From an uncultured Bacteroides sp. (lineage in GTDB: Bacteria > Bacteroidota > Bacteroidia > Bacteroidales > Bacteroidaceae), in assembly GCA_900551445.1 (NCBI GenBank), contig URWA01000001.1, forward strand, positions 131,634-195,633: 64,000 nucleotides of DNA. Direction: 5' to 3'. The notes beneath the pieces were generated by a model. That model searched no databases and was not told where the DNA came from. It worked only from the letters and a program-made list of their open reading frames with translations. The position numbers and the translations under genes were made by a program. Positions 1 through 8,220 of the stretch are shown here, piece after piece (the first letter of the stretch is position 1; each line of letters opens with the position of its first letter).

Positions 1-138
1 ACACTGGAAGGATTACACAAAGCCTGTCCGGCCCATCCGGGAGACTGGTACTTCAGTGGAGATTATCCTACTCCAGGAGGGACCAAACAGGTGAACAAAG
101 CGTTCATTGAATGGGTAGAAGAAAACTATCAATTCTAA
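1..138 (+). CDS. Amidophosphoribosyltransferase-like protein, C-terminal fragment
   Basis: The window opens inside a gene; only the last 45 codons are present and they end at a TAA at 136-138. The visible tail contains LHKACPAHPGDWYFSGDYPT followed by a PGG and a lysine/asparagine-rich end, which resembles the C-terminus of the long PurF-type glutamine amidophosphoribosyltransferases of Bacteroides. These catalyse the first step of purine synthesis, making phosphoribosylamine from PRPP and glutamine. No catalytic residue lies in this fragment, so the call rests on the tail alone. A strong terminator hairpin follows about 30 nt downstream, so the gene is the end of its transcription unit. Confidence 0.6.
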   Translation, partial: TLEGLHKACPAHPGDWYFSGDYPTPGGTKQVNKAFIEWVEENYQF

Positions 139-168
139 CGAACTGCAAGAACACTCGAAAATAAAAGC

Positions 169-220
169 TACAAGCATCCTTGTTTTCATGATGGGAAAGA
201 CAGGGATGCTTGTATTTTTT
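169..220 (+). terminator. Rho-independent terminator after the purF-like gene
   Basis: An 11-bp stem (169-179 with 204-214, arms TACAAGCATCC and GGATGCTTGTA) is followed directly by six T at 215-220. It separates the purF-like gene from the ATPase gene that has its own promoter at 301-331. Confidence 0.85.
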
Positions 221-300
221 CTTCCACCTTTTCCTCAAAATTTCACTAAAAGAAGAATCAAAAAATCTTTCCTGAAGAAATGAATTTTTGTCATCTCCAG

Positions 301-331
301 TTTGCAATATAATGAAGTATTCGTATCTTTG
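301..331 (+). promoter_or_regulatory. Bacteroides-type promoter of the AAA ATPase gene
   Basis: TTTG at 301-304, exactly 19 nt, then TATCTTTG at 324-331, a full match to the Bacteroidota housekeeping consensus (TTTG, N19, TAnnTTTG). It implies a transcription start near 338 and decides that translation starts at the ATG at 351, not at the upstream in-frame TTG (288) or ATG (312). Confidence 0.85.
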
Positions 332-350
332 CAGCGTAGAAACAGAATTC

Positions 351-1529
351 ATGGAAGCATTTTACAGAACACATAGCTATTTGGTAGAGCATACCAATGC
401 CCCTGTACGTCGTGACCTGATGGACGAAATTGACTGGAACGACCGACTGATTGGTATTAAAGGTACAAGAGGGGTAGGAAAAACCACATTTCTTTTACAA
501 TATGCAAAAGAAAAATTCGGAACCGACCGCTCATGCTTGTTCGTAAACATGAATAATTTCTACTTTTCTGAATACAGTCTGGTAGACTTTGCAGGAGAAT
601 TCGTCAAACGAGGAGGAAAAGTATTGCTCATTGACCAGGTATTCAAACTTCCAAACTGGAGTCACGACTTGCGTACATGCTACGAGCGGTATCCACAACT
701 CAAGATTGTGTTTACCGGTTCTTCTGTCATGCGGCTGAAAGATGAAAACCCGGAGTTGAACGGTATCGTCAAATCCTATAACCTGAGAGGCTTCTCATTC
801 CGTGAGTTTTTAAACCTACAAACAGGGAATCATTTTTCCTCTTACACGCTCGATGAAGTCTTGCATAACCACGAACATATCGTAAAAACGATTCTACCGC
901 ACATCAATCCGCTCAATTATTTCCAAGACTACATTCATCATGGTTTTTACCCCTTCTTCCTAGAAAAAAGGAATTTCTCCGAAAACCTGTTGAAAACCAT
1001 GAACATGATGATTGAAGTGGACATTCTTCTCATCAAACAAATTGAACTGAAATATCTGTCCAAAATCAAAAAATTACTATATTTGCTAGCTGTAGACGGA
1101 CCGGTTGCGCCCAATGTGAGCCAACTGGCCAGTGAGATACAAACCTCACGAGCCACGGTCATGAACTACATCAAATACTTGGCAGATTCGAGACTGATCA
1201 ACATGGTTTATCCGAAAGGAGAAAGTTTCCCCAAGAAGCCGGCTAAAATCATGATGCACAACACGAATCTGATGTACAGCATCTATCCAGTGAAAGTGGA
1301 AGAGCAGGACGTGCTGGAAACCTTCTTTGTCAATTCCCTATGGAAAGACCACAAGGTAAGCAAAGGGGAAAAAGGAACATCTTTTGTGGTAGACGAAACT
1401 CTTCACTTCCGGATATGTGGAGAAGGTAGCAAATACAAAAGCAACCCGAATATCTACTATGCGATGCATAAGATGGAAATAGGACACGGAGACCAGATAC
1501 CTTTATGGTTGTTTGGCTTTTTATACTGA
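351..1529 (+). CDS. AAA_14-type ATPase with DUF4143-like C-terminus
   Basis: A 392-residue protein. The Walker A motif GTRGVGKTT is at residues 38-46. The Walker B segment reads LLIDQV with Asp95 followed by Gln96, where AAA_14 proteins usually carry Asp-Glu; the next residues (FKLPNW) match the family pattern. A sensor-like VFTGSSV follows, and the C-terminal half has a winged-helix-like stretch (SQLASEIQTSRATVMNYIKYL) typical of the DUF4143 partner domain. Proteins of this type are widespread in Bacteroidota and archaea and their role is unknown. The start is fixed by a consensus promoter whose start site lies downstream of the earlier start codons. The gene ends 42 nt before the PFOR gene on the same strand but has no functional link that I can see. 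Confidence 0.8.
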   Translation: MEAFYRTHSYLVEHTNAPVRRDLMDEIDWNDRLIGIKGTRGVGKTTFLLQYAKEKFGTDRSCLFVNMNNFYFSEYSLVDFAGEFVKRGGKVLLIDQVFKLPNWSHDLRTCYERYPQLKIVFTGSSVMRLKDENPELNGIVKSYNLRGFSFREFLNLQTGNHFSSYTLDEVLHNHEHIVKTILPHINPLNYFQDYIHHGFYPFFLEKRNFSENLLKTMNMMIEVDILLIKQIELKYLSKIKKLLYLLAVDGPVAPNVSQLASEIQTSRATVMNYIKYLADSRLINMVYPKGESFPKKPAKIMMHNTNLMYSIYPVKVEEQDVLETFFVNSLWKDHKVSKGEKGTSFVVDETLHFRICGEGSKYKSNPNIYYAMHKMEIGHGDQIPLWLFGFLY

Positions 1530-1571
1530 TAACAATATGATTGTATTACTCAATATTTAATTAGTAATTGT

Positions 1572-4500
1572 ATGACTAAACAAAAAAAATTCATCACTTG
1601 TGATGGTAACGAAGCTGCTGCTCATATTTCGTATATGTTTACGGAAGTAGCTGCTATCTATCCTATCACTCCGTCATCTACTATGGCTGAACATGTAGAT
1701 GAATGGGCTGCCGCAGGTCGTAAAAACATCTTCGGCGAAACTGTATTGGTTCAGGAAATGCAATCTGAAGGTGGTGCTGCCGGTGCAGTACACGGTTCTC
1801 TTCAGGCTGGTGCATTGACAACTACTTATACTGCTTCTCAGGGTCTTCTGTTGATGATCCCTAATATGTACAAAATCGCAGGTGAATTCTTGCCATGCGT
1901 ATTCCATGTTTCTGCACGTACACTGGCTTCTCACGCATTGTGTATCTTCGGTGACCACCAGGATGTAATGTCTTGCCGCCAGACTGGTTTCGCTATGTTG
2001 TGCGAAGGTTCTGTACAGGAAGTTATGGACTTGGCAGGAGTGGCTCACTTGTCTACAATTAAATCTCGCGTTCCGTTCGTAAACTTCTTCGACGGTTTCC
2101 GTACTTCTCACGAAATCCAGAAGATTGAAAAACTGGACAACGAAGACTTGGCTCCGCTTATCGACCAGAAAGCATTGGCTGAATTCCGCAACCGTGCATT
2201 GTCTCCTAACAAACCGGTAGCTCGCGGTATGGCTGAAAACCCGGATCACTTCTTCCAGCACAGAGAATCAGGCAACCCGTTCTATGATGCAGTTCCTGCT
2301 ATCGTAGAAGAATATATGAACGAAATCAACAAGATTACAGGACGTAACTACGGTCTGTTCGACTACTATGGTGCAGAAGATGCAGAAAACATCATCATTG
2401 CCATGGGTTCTGTAACAGAAGCTACTCGTGAAGCTATCGACTACCTGACTGCTCAGGGCAAGAAAGTAGGTTTGGTAGCAGTACACTTGTATCGTCCGTT
2501 CTCAGCTAAGCACTTCCTGGCTAAGGTGCCTAAGACTGTAAAACGTATCGCTGTACTTGACCGTACAAAAGAACCGGGTGCAAACGGTGAACCTTTGTAT
2601 CTGGATGTAAAAGACGTATTCTACGGACAGGAAAACGCGCCGTTGATTGTAGGCGGTCGTTACGGTCTGGGTTCAAAGGATACTACTCCGGCTCAGATTC
2701 TGTCAGTATACGAAAACCTGGAACTCCCGATGCCGAAAGATCACTTCACTATCGGTATTGTGGATGATGTTACTTTCACTTCTCTGCCTCAGAAAGAAGA
2801 AATCGCTCTCGGTGCAGAAGGCGTATTCGAAGCTAAGTTCTATGGTTTGGGTGCTGATGGTACTGTAGGTGCTAACAAGAACTCTGTAAAAATCATCGGT
2901 GACAACACAGATAAATACTGCCAGGCTTACTTCTCTTACGACTCTAAGAAATCTGGTGGTTTCACTTGCTCTCACCTGCGTTTCGGTAACCACCCGATTC
3001 ACTCAACTTACCTGGTAACTACTCCGAACTTCGTAGCTTGCCACGTTCAGGCTTACCTGCACATGTACGATGTAACTCGTGGTCTGCGCAAGAACGGTAC
3101 TTTCCTGTTGAACACTATCTGGGAAGGTGAAGAACTGGCTAAGAACCTGCCGAACAAGGTAAAGAAATATTTCGCAGAAAACAACATCACTGTTTACTAT
3201 ATCAATGCCACTCAGATTGCTCAGGAAATTGGTCTGGGTAACCGTACCAACACTATCCTGCAGTCTGCATTCTTCCGTATCACAGGCGTTATCCCTGTAG
3301 ACTTGGCTGTTGAACAGATGAAGAAGTTCATCGTGAAGTCTTACGGTAAGAAGGGTGAAGATGTAGTCAACAAGAACTACGCTGCCGTTGACCGTGGTGG
3401 TGAATACAAACAGCTGACTGTAGACCCGGCTTGGGCTAACCTGGAAGTGGAAGCTGCTGCTGCCAACAACGATCCTGCATTCATCAACGAAGTAGTTCGT
3501 CCGATCAATGCACAGGATGGTGACTTGCTGCCGGTATCTGCATTCAAAGGCATCGAAGACGGTACATGGCATCAGGGAACAGCTAAATACGAAAAACGTG
3601 GTGTAGCTGCATTCGTTCCGGAATGGAATCCTGAAAACTGTATCCAGTGTAACAAATGTGCATACGTTTGTCCTCACGCTGCTATCCGTCCGTTCGTACT
3701 TGACGCAGAAGAACAGAAGGGTGCAAACTTCCCGATGTTGAAAGCTGTCGGCAAACAGTTCGACGGTATGACTTTCCGCGTACAGGTAGACGTTCTCGAC
3801 TGTCTGGGTTGCGGTAACTGTGCCGATGTATGTCCGGGTAATCCGAAGAAGGGTGGCAAGGCTTTGACAATGAAACATCTGGAAAGCCAGTTGCCTGAAG
3901 CTGCTAACTGGACTTACTGCTCAGAAAACGTGAAGTCTAAACAGCACTTGGTAGATATCAAGGCTAACGTGAAGAACTCTCAGTTCGCTACTCCGTTGTT
4001 TGAGTTCTCTGGAGCTTGCTCAGGTTGTGGTGAAACTCCGTACGTGAAACTGATTTCTCAGTTGTTCGGTGACCGTGAAATGGTAGCTAACGCTACTGGA
4101 TGTTCTTCTATCTACTCTGGTTCAGTTCCTTCAACTCCGTACACTACCAACGAAAAGGGTCAGGGTCCTGCTTGGGCTAACTCATTGTTCGAAGACTTCT
4201 GCGAATTCGGTCTGGGTATGGAATTGGCTAACAAGAAGCTGCGTAACCGCATCGAAGACGCTATGAAGGCTGCAATCGCTGCTGAAGGTACTCCGGCTGA
4301 ATACAAAGAAGCATTCCAGGAATGGATTGACGGTCGCAACGATGCAGACAAGAGCAAAGCTGCTGCTGAAAAGATCATCCCGATGGTAGAAGCTGCAAAA
4401 GACAAATGCGAATATTGCGCTACTATCGCTGAATTCAAAGATTACCTGATCAAACGTTCACAGTGGATTATCGGTGGTGATGGTGCTTCTTACGATATCG

Positions 4501-5129
4501 GTTACGGAGGTTTGGATCACGTCATCGCTTCTGGCGAAGATGTAAACATCCTCGTACTGGATACAGAAGTTTACTCTAACACAGGTGGTCAGTCTTCTAA
4601 GGCTACTCCGCTGGGTGCTATTGCTAAGTTTGCTGCTTCTGGTAAGCGTGTACGCAAGAAAGACCTGGGTCTGATCGCAACTACTTACGGTTACGTATAT
4701 GTAGCTCAGATTGCAATGGGTGCTGACCAGGCTCAGACATTGAAAGCCATCCGCGAAGCTGAAGCATATCCTGGACCGTCATTGGTTATCGCATACGCTC
4801 CATGTATCAACCACGGTTTGAAAGCCGGTATGGGTAAATCTCAGGCTGAAGAGGCTAAGGCTGTAGAATGTGGTTACTGGCACTTGTGGCGTTTCAATCC
4901 GGCTTTGGAAGATGAAGGTAAGAATCCGTTCTCACTCGACTCTAAAGAACCGAATTGGGATAACTTCCAGGATTATCTGAAAGGCGAAGTACGTTTTGCA
5001 TCTGTAATGAAACAGTATCCGACCGAAGCTGCTGACTTGTTCGACGCTTGCGAAAAGATGGCTAAGAAACGTTACGATTCATACAAACGTATGGCTGCAA
5101 TGGACTGGAGCAACGAAAAAGCTGAATAA
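1572..5129 (+). CDS. nifJ: Pyruvate:ferredoxin (flavodoxin) oxidoreductase
   Basis: A 1185-residue single-chain PFOR, the usual length for the family. It oxidises pyruvate with CoA to acetyl-CoA and CO2 and passes electrons to ferredoxin or flavodoxin in the cytoplasm. The N-terminus carries the thiamine-diphosphate/pyruvate domain (YPITPSSTMAEHVDEWAA). Two ferredoxin-type cluster motifs start at Cys690 (CIQCNKCAYVCP) and Cys744 (CLGCGNCADVCPG), and the proximal cluster motif CSGCGETPY starts at Cys816. The TPP-binding GDGASYDIGYGGLDHV is in the last third. Codon choice is markedly restricted (GAA, GGT, GCT, CTG, AAC, TTC) compared with its neighbours, which suggests very high expression. A terminator follows. 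The reduced ferredoxin would feed the Rnf complex at 21.5-26.7 kb. Confidence 0.97.
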   Translation: MTKQKKFITCDGNEAAAHISYMFTEVAAIYPITPSSTMAEHVDEWAAAGRKNIFGETVLVQEMQSEGGAAGAVHGSLQAGALTTTYTASQGLLLMIPNMYKIAGEFLPCVFHVSARTLASHALCIFGDHQDVMSCRQTGFAMLCEGSVQEVMDLAGVAHLSTIKSRVPFVNFFDGFRTSHEIQKIEKLDNEDLAPLIDQKALAEFRNRALSPNKPVARGMAENPDHFFQHRESGNPFYDAVPAIVEEYMNEINKITGRNYGLFDYYGAEDAENIIIAMGSVTEATREAIDYLTAQGKKVGLVAVHLYRPFSAKHFLAKVPKTVKRIAVLDRTKEPGANGEPLYLDVKDVFYGQENAPLIVGGRYGLGSKDTTPAQILSVYENLELPMPKDHFTIGIVDDVTFTSLPQKEEIALGAEGVFEAKFYGLGADGTVGANKNSVKIIGDNTDKYCQAYFSYDSKKSGGFTCSHLRFGNHPIHSTYLVTTPNFVACHVQAYLHMYDVTRGLRKNGTFLLNTIWEGEELAKNLPNKVKKYFAENNITVYYINATQIAQEIGLGNRTNTILQSAFFRITGVIPVDLAVEQMKKFIVKSYGKKGEDVVNKNYAAVDRGGEYKQLTVDPAWANLEVEAAAANNDPAFINEVVRPINAQDGDLLPVSAFKGIEDGTWHQGTAKYEKRGVAAFVPEWNPENCIQCNKCAYVCPHAAIRPFVLDAEEQKGANFPMLKAVGKQFDGMTFRVQVDVLDCLGCGNCADVCPGNPKKGGKALTMKHLESQLPEAANWTYCSENVKSKQHLVDIKANVKNSQFATPLFEFSGACSGCGETPYVKLISQLFGDREMVANATGCSSIYSGSVPSTPYTTNEKGQGPAWANSLFEDFCEFGLGMELANKKLRNRIEDAMKAAIAAEGTPAEYKEAFQEWIDGRNDADKSKAAAEKIIPMVEAAKDKCEYCATIAEFKDYLIKRSQWIIGGDGASYDIGYGGLDHVIASGEDVNILVLDTEVYSNTGGQSSKATPLGAIAKFAASGKRVRKKDLGLIATTYGYVYVAQIAMGADQAQTLKAIREAEAYPGPSLVIAYAPCINHGLKAGMGKSQAEEAKAVECGYWHLWRFNPALEDEGKNPFSLDSKEPNWDNFQDYLKGEVRFASVMKQYPTEAADLFDACEKMAKKRYDSYKRMAAMDWSNEKAE

Positions 5130-5154
5130 ATTCATTTAGCCTTATCAATATAAG

Positions 5155-5187
5155 AAACGGCTGCCTGCATAAGGCGGCCGTTTTTTT
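5155..5187 (+). terminator. Rho-independent terminator of the PFOR gene
   Basis: AAACGGCTGCCT and AGGCGGCCGTTT form a stem around a short loop (about 5155-5182), followed by a run of T to 5187. Confidence 0.85.
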
Positions 5188-5209
5188 ATGACAAATGTCA
5201 GTTTTTCGC

Positions 5210-5217
5210 TATGTTTG
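5210..5217 (+). promoter_or_regulatory. Minus-7 element of the phosphodiesterase gene
   Basis: TATGTTTG matches TAnnTTTG and lies 26 nt before the ATG at 5244. No clear TTTG is seen at the ideal upstream distance; the region there is the T-run of the PFOR terminator. Confidence 0.5.
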
Positions 5218-5243
5218 TACCCCTCTAATTTAATTACACATAT

Positions 5244-5783
5244 ATGAAATATTTAATCGTATCAGACATACATGGATGTTTCCCCAGCTTGGAACAAGTG
5301 TTACAGTTCTACCATGCCCACCATTACGACATGTTATTCATTCTGGGAGATATCCTGAATTATGGTCCCCGAAACGGGCTGCCAGAAGGCCTCAACCCCA
5401 AAGGTATTGCCGAAAAACTAAACGAAATGTCCTCACACATCGTAGCCATACGTGGAAATTGTGATTCTGAAGTAGACCAAATGCTGTTGGATTTTCCTAT
5501 CTTATCAGACTACACATTAGTGGTGGATGAAGGGAAAAAACTGTTCCTCACACACGGTCATATTTACCATGAAGAAAAACTCCCCCGCAATGGATATGAT
5601 ATATTCTTCTACGGGCACACTCACCTGTGGAAACTAGAAAAAACACAACATGGAATCATCTGCAATACGGGTTCCATCACCTTTCCAAAAGGAGGAAACC
5701 CTCCTACCTTCGCAAGCTACGAACAAGAGAAAATAACCATCCACCAACTCAGCGGAGAAATTCTAAAAGAACTATCGGTTTAA
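5244..5783 (+). CDS. YfcE/MJ0936-family metallophosphodiesterase
   Basis: A 179-residue calcineurin-like phosphoesterase. The metal-binding motifs appear in the expected order: SDIHG at residues 8-12, GDILNYGPR, RGNCDSE, THGHIYH and YGHTHLW near residue 126. YfcE-type enzymes hydrolyse phosphodiester bonds with Mn2+ or similar metals; the natural substrate is not settled. The gene stands alone between the PFOR terminator and a bidirectional terminator shared with the convergent DUF5723 gene. Confidence 0.85.
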   Translation: MKYLIVSDIHGCFPSLEQVLQFYHAHHYDMLFILGDILNYGPRNGLPEGLNPKGIAEKLNEMSSHIVAIRGNCDSEVDQMLLDFPILSDYTLVVDEGKKLFLTHGHIYHEEKLPRNGYDIFFYGHTHLWKLEKTQHGIICNTGSITFPKGGNPPTFASYEQEKITIHQLSGEILKELSV

Positions 5784-5801
5784 GAGTCCATAAATAAAAA
5801 A

Positions 5802-5861
5802 GGCTGCCAACCCAACGTAACCCATAACAGACAATACACATTTACAATTGGGGAGGCAGCC
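5802..5861. terminator. Bidirectional terminator between convergent genes
   Basis: GGCTGCC at 5802-5808 pairs with GGCAGCC at 5855-5861, extended by CCCA/TGGG with mismatches, around a long loop of about 40 nt. An A-run precedes the left arm, giving a T-run when read on the minus strand. It lies between the ends of the phosphodiesterase (+) and DUF5723 (-) genes. Confidence 0.5.
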
Positions 5862-5900
5862 AATACAACTAGCAATAGATAGCTATTCCTTACCACATCA

Positions 5901-7331
5901 TTACAACTCAGAGAAAGGTTTCCGGCTTCCACCCAAAGGGAAAGAAATACCCAAGAAACCATTTACTGCCTTGGAATTACTACCAAAGAACATATAGTCA
6001 GTTCCCACAAATAATGCCCCCAGTTTCAGTGCCAGACCGATTGATTTTCCACCAGCCTGAATCGGAGAATAACTGATGGCCGCATTCAACCAATTTTTAG
6101 GACGAATCGTTGCCAGAAAGGTCAACTCATTCATAGCCTTAGGTTGTACGAAGCGAACCGTATACATTGCTCCTACGCTCAATTTGTCATTCCACAAGCC
6201 ATACTCTCCAGCAAGCAACAGAGTGGAATACAATCGAGTTTTTGTCTTTACCTTCTCTGGAGACCCCTTTTTAAAATCAAAACGTTCAAATGACAAGAAA
6301 TCACCTCCAATGTAACGGTCATAATTGTCAGACGTAATCGTCACGTCCTCACTACCCGTTACCGTAGCAACCGTAGTCTCACTTTCTTTCCACTTCAAGA
6401 AGCCCAAATCAAGAAGAGAAGCAGACACGGTCAGATGATCCCAAACCCTATAACTGGCACCCAAATCGATACCAAATCCAGAACCCGCAATGCCTAAATC
6501 GCCTGCCTTCAAATCAAAATTGTCTATTTTTCCATCCTGATCAAATGTCATGCCGCCCCCTTTCAAAGTTGTAATCACATTACCATCTGCTGCATAATCG
6601 TAATGAGTTCCATACCAATCAGAAGGAGAAAGCTCTCCGCGAGAAACATTACTGGAATTATTCAAGTCGGGCACGTCCAAATTCAAGTTGAACTTATTCA
6701 CATTCATTTCTGCACGGGCCAAGCCCAATAAAATCTTCACACGCGCACCTACCGTCAAATTCTCTGTAATCCGACGAGAATACCCTAATCCCACCTCGGC
6801 ATACATCTTCATATTCAACGACTGATTCGACATATTGTAACTCTGCTTGGTTCCTGCAATATTCTCCAAAGAAAAGCCGTTCATTGTACGCATCATGGAA
6901 AACATATCTTTTGCCAACGATGCTCCAAAGTCCATACGCAAACCAGCATTAAAACTCCAGAACCCCTTTCCGCTATACCAGCCAAAAGACAAGACATCTG
7001 TATTCAAATTGAGATTCAAACGATTATCTGTTTTCAAACGATTAAACAACTGATCGTTCGAATAAAGCGAACTTCCGGAATCTATAAGATCAACAATATC
7101 ACTTGTACCCAACACATTAGAAGAAGCCGACAGATTAAATGAACCAATGACAGGAATATTAAAATATCCTTTTGTAGGCTGTAAACCTGGATTCAACTGT
7201 AAACGAGCACTCGTACCCTCCATAAAATAAGAAGAACGTAAATATTGTGCCTGTAGTGTTCCACCCCATATCAGTAGACCTCCTAATAAAAACAATTTTT
7301 TGCATCTAACTTTTTTCATACCTAATTTCAT
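5901..7331 (-). CDS. DUF5723-family outer-membrane protein
   Basis: A 476-residue protein, or 472 if translation begins at the second methionine (MKKVRCKK). A signal peptide (KKLFLLGGLLIWGGTLQAQ) with cleavage after AQA-like residues leads into YLRSSYFMEGTSARLQLNPG, the start seen in DUF5723 proteins. The rest alternates short amphipathic strands with aromatic ends and glycine-rich turns, as in outer-membrane beta barrels, and ends in FPLGGSRKPFSEL. The function is unknown; the family is common in Bacteroidales and distantly resembles PorV/FadL-like barrels. It lies 133 nt downstream of a LytTR regulator on the same strand. A TATTTTTG element upstream suggests it can be transcribed alone. Confidence 0.75.
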   Translation of the reverse strand: MKLGMKKVRCKKLFLLGGLLIWGGTLQAQYLRSSYFMEGTSARLQLNPGLQPTKGYFNIPVIGSFNLSASSNVLGTSDIVDLIDSGSSLYSNDQLFNRLKTDNRLNLNLNTDVLSFGWYSGKGFWSFNAGLRMDFGASLAKDMFSMMRTMNGFSLENIAGTKQSYNMSNQSLNMKMYAEVGLGYSRRITENLTVGARVKILLGLARAEMNVNKFNLNLDVPDLNNSSNVSRGELSPSDWYGTHYDYAADGNVITTLKGGGMTFDQDGKIDNFDLKAGDLGIAGSGFGIDLGASYRVWDHLTVSASLLDLGFLKWKESETTVATVTGSEDVTITSDNYDRYIGGDFLSFERFDFKKGSPEKVKTKTRLYSTLLLAGEYGLWNDKLSVGAMYTVRFVQPKAMNELTFLATIRPKNWLNAAISYSPIQAGGKSIGLALKLGALFVGTDYMFFGSNSKAVNGFLGISFPLGGSRKPFSEL

Positions 7332-7464
7332 TAGTAAGTTTTAATGCAAAAATAAAAATATCTTTAATATGGAAGAAAGTACAAACTACAGCTTACGAAC
7401 TATAGACAACGTATCTATTACCAAAGACATTTTTTTTGTCACTAAGTTGCAAAAAACAAATCCA

Positions 7465-8220
7465 TCATAATTGACAAAAACGCTCCATCATCTCTTTCCG
7501 GTACTTTTTAGAAACCTGAAGCTCGTCGACCTCATTAAACGGGGGATACATGATACACTGGCCTCCCTGTACCATCAACAAATAATTCATATTAATGATA
7601 TACGACTGGTGAATCTGTACAAAAGCCGCATCGTATGCACAAAGATGCTCTGCCCTCGTATTTCGTTTTAAAGGGATAAAAGAGCCGTTAGCCAAAGCCA
7701 CCTCCCAGATTTTTCTGTCAGACACATACCGGAAATAACCGATTTCGGATACACGCAACACCCGCAAATCGCCCATCGGAGTAACTACCATAAAGGACTT
7801 CTCTCCCTCTCGCCCATTATTCATCAGGAAATTCGTAGAATCCTTGATACCAGTCTCCTGCAAACGCCCCAAAGCCATAGCCAGTTCATTGGGATCTATA
7901 GGTTTTAACAAGAAATCAAAGGCATAATTACGTAAGGCATCAATCAGATATTTGTTATAAGCCGTATAAAAAATAATATGCATATCCCAGTTCTGGATTT
8001 CATGCACCTTAATGGCCACATCCATGCCCAGCATATCAGGAAGCTCCACATCAAGGAACAACAAGTCCGGATGTTCCTTTTCAATCAAACGGATGCCAGA
8101 CTTTCCATTATGGGCAATCCCCTCCACAGAAACCCATGGATACTTCTTGAGTTCAAAACAAAGATTGTCAATAGCCGTTTCTTCGTCATCTACAATGACA
8201 GCCTTAATTTTCTCGTTCAT
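7465..8220 (-). CDS. LytTR-family response regulator
   Basis: A 251-residue regulator. The receiver domain (1-125) has the acidic pocket VDDEE at 10-14, the phosphoacceptor Asp57 in LLFLDVELPDM, and the conserved lysine in FLLKPIDP. The C-terminal LytTR domain (about 145-250) has the GYFRYVSDRKIW and FVQIHQSYIINMNYL segments that bind DNA as direct repeats. Its start overlaps the stop of the upstream sensor kinase by four bases (ATGA), so the two are translationally coupled. The targets are unknown; the neighbouring DUF5723 gene is a candidate. Confidence 0.93.
   Translation of the reverse strand: MNEKIKAVIVDDEETAIDNLCFELKKYPWVSVEGIAHNGKSGIRLIEKEHPDLLFLDVELPDMLGMDVAIKVHEIQNWDMHIIFYTAYNKYLIDALRNYAFDFLLKPIDPNELAMALGRLQETGIKDSTNFLMNNGREGEKSFMVVTPMGDLRVLRVSEIGYFRYVSDRKIWEVALANGSFIPLKRNTRAEHLCAYDAAFVQIHQSYIINMNYLLMVQGGQCIMYPPFNEVDELQVSKKYRKEMMERFCQL

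Noticed and set aside
3003..3878. 291-codon frame antisense to the PFOR gene
   Set aside because: It overlaps the PFOR iron-sulfur region and reflects that gene's strong codon bias; composition is unlike a protein (rich in Ser, Thr, Val, Cys).
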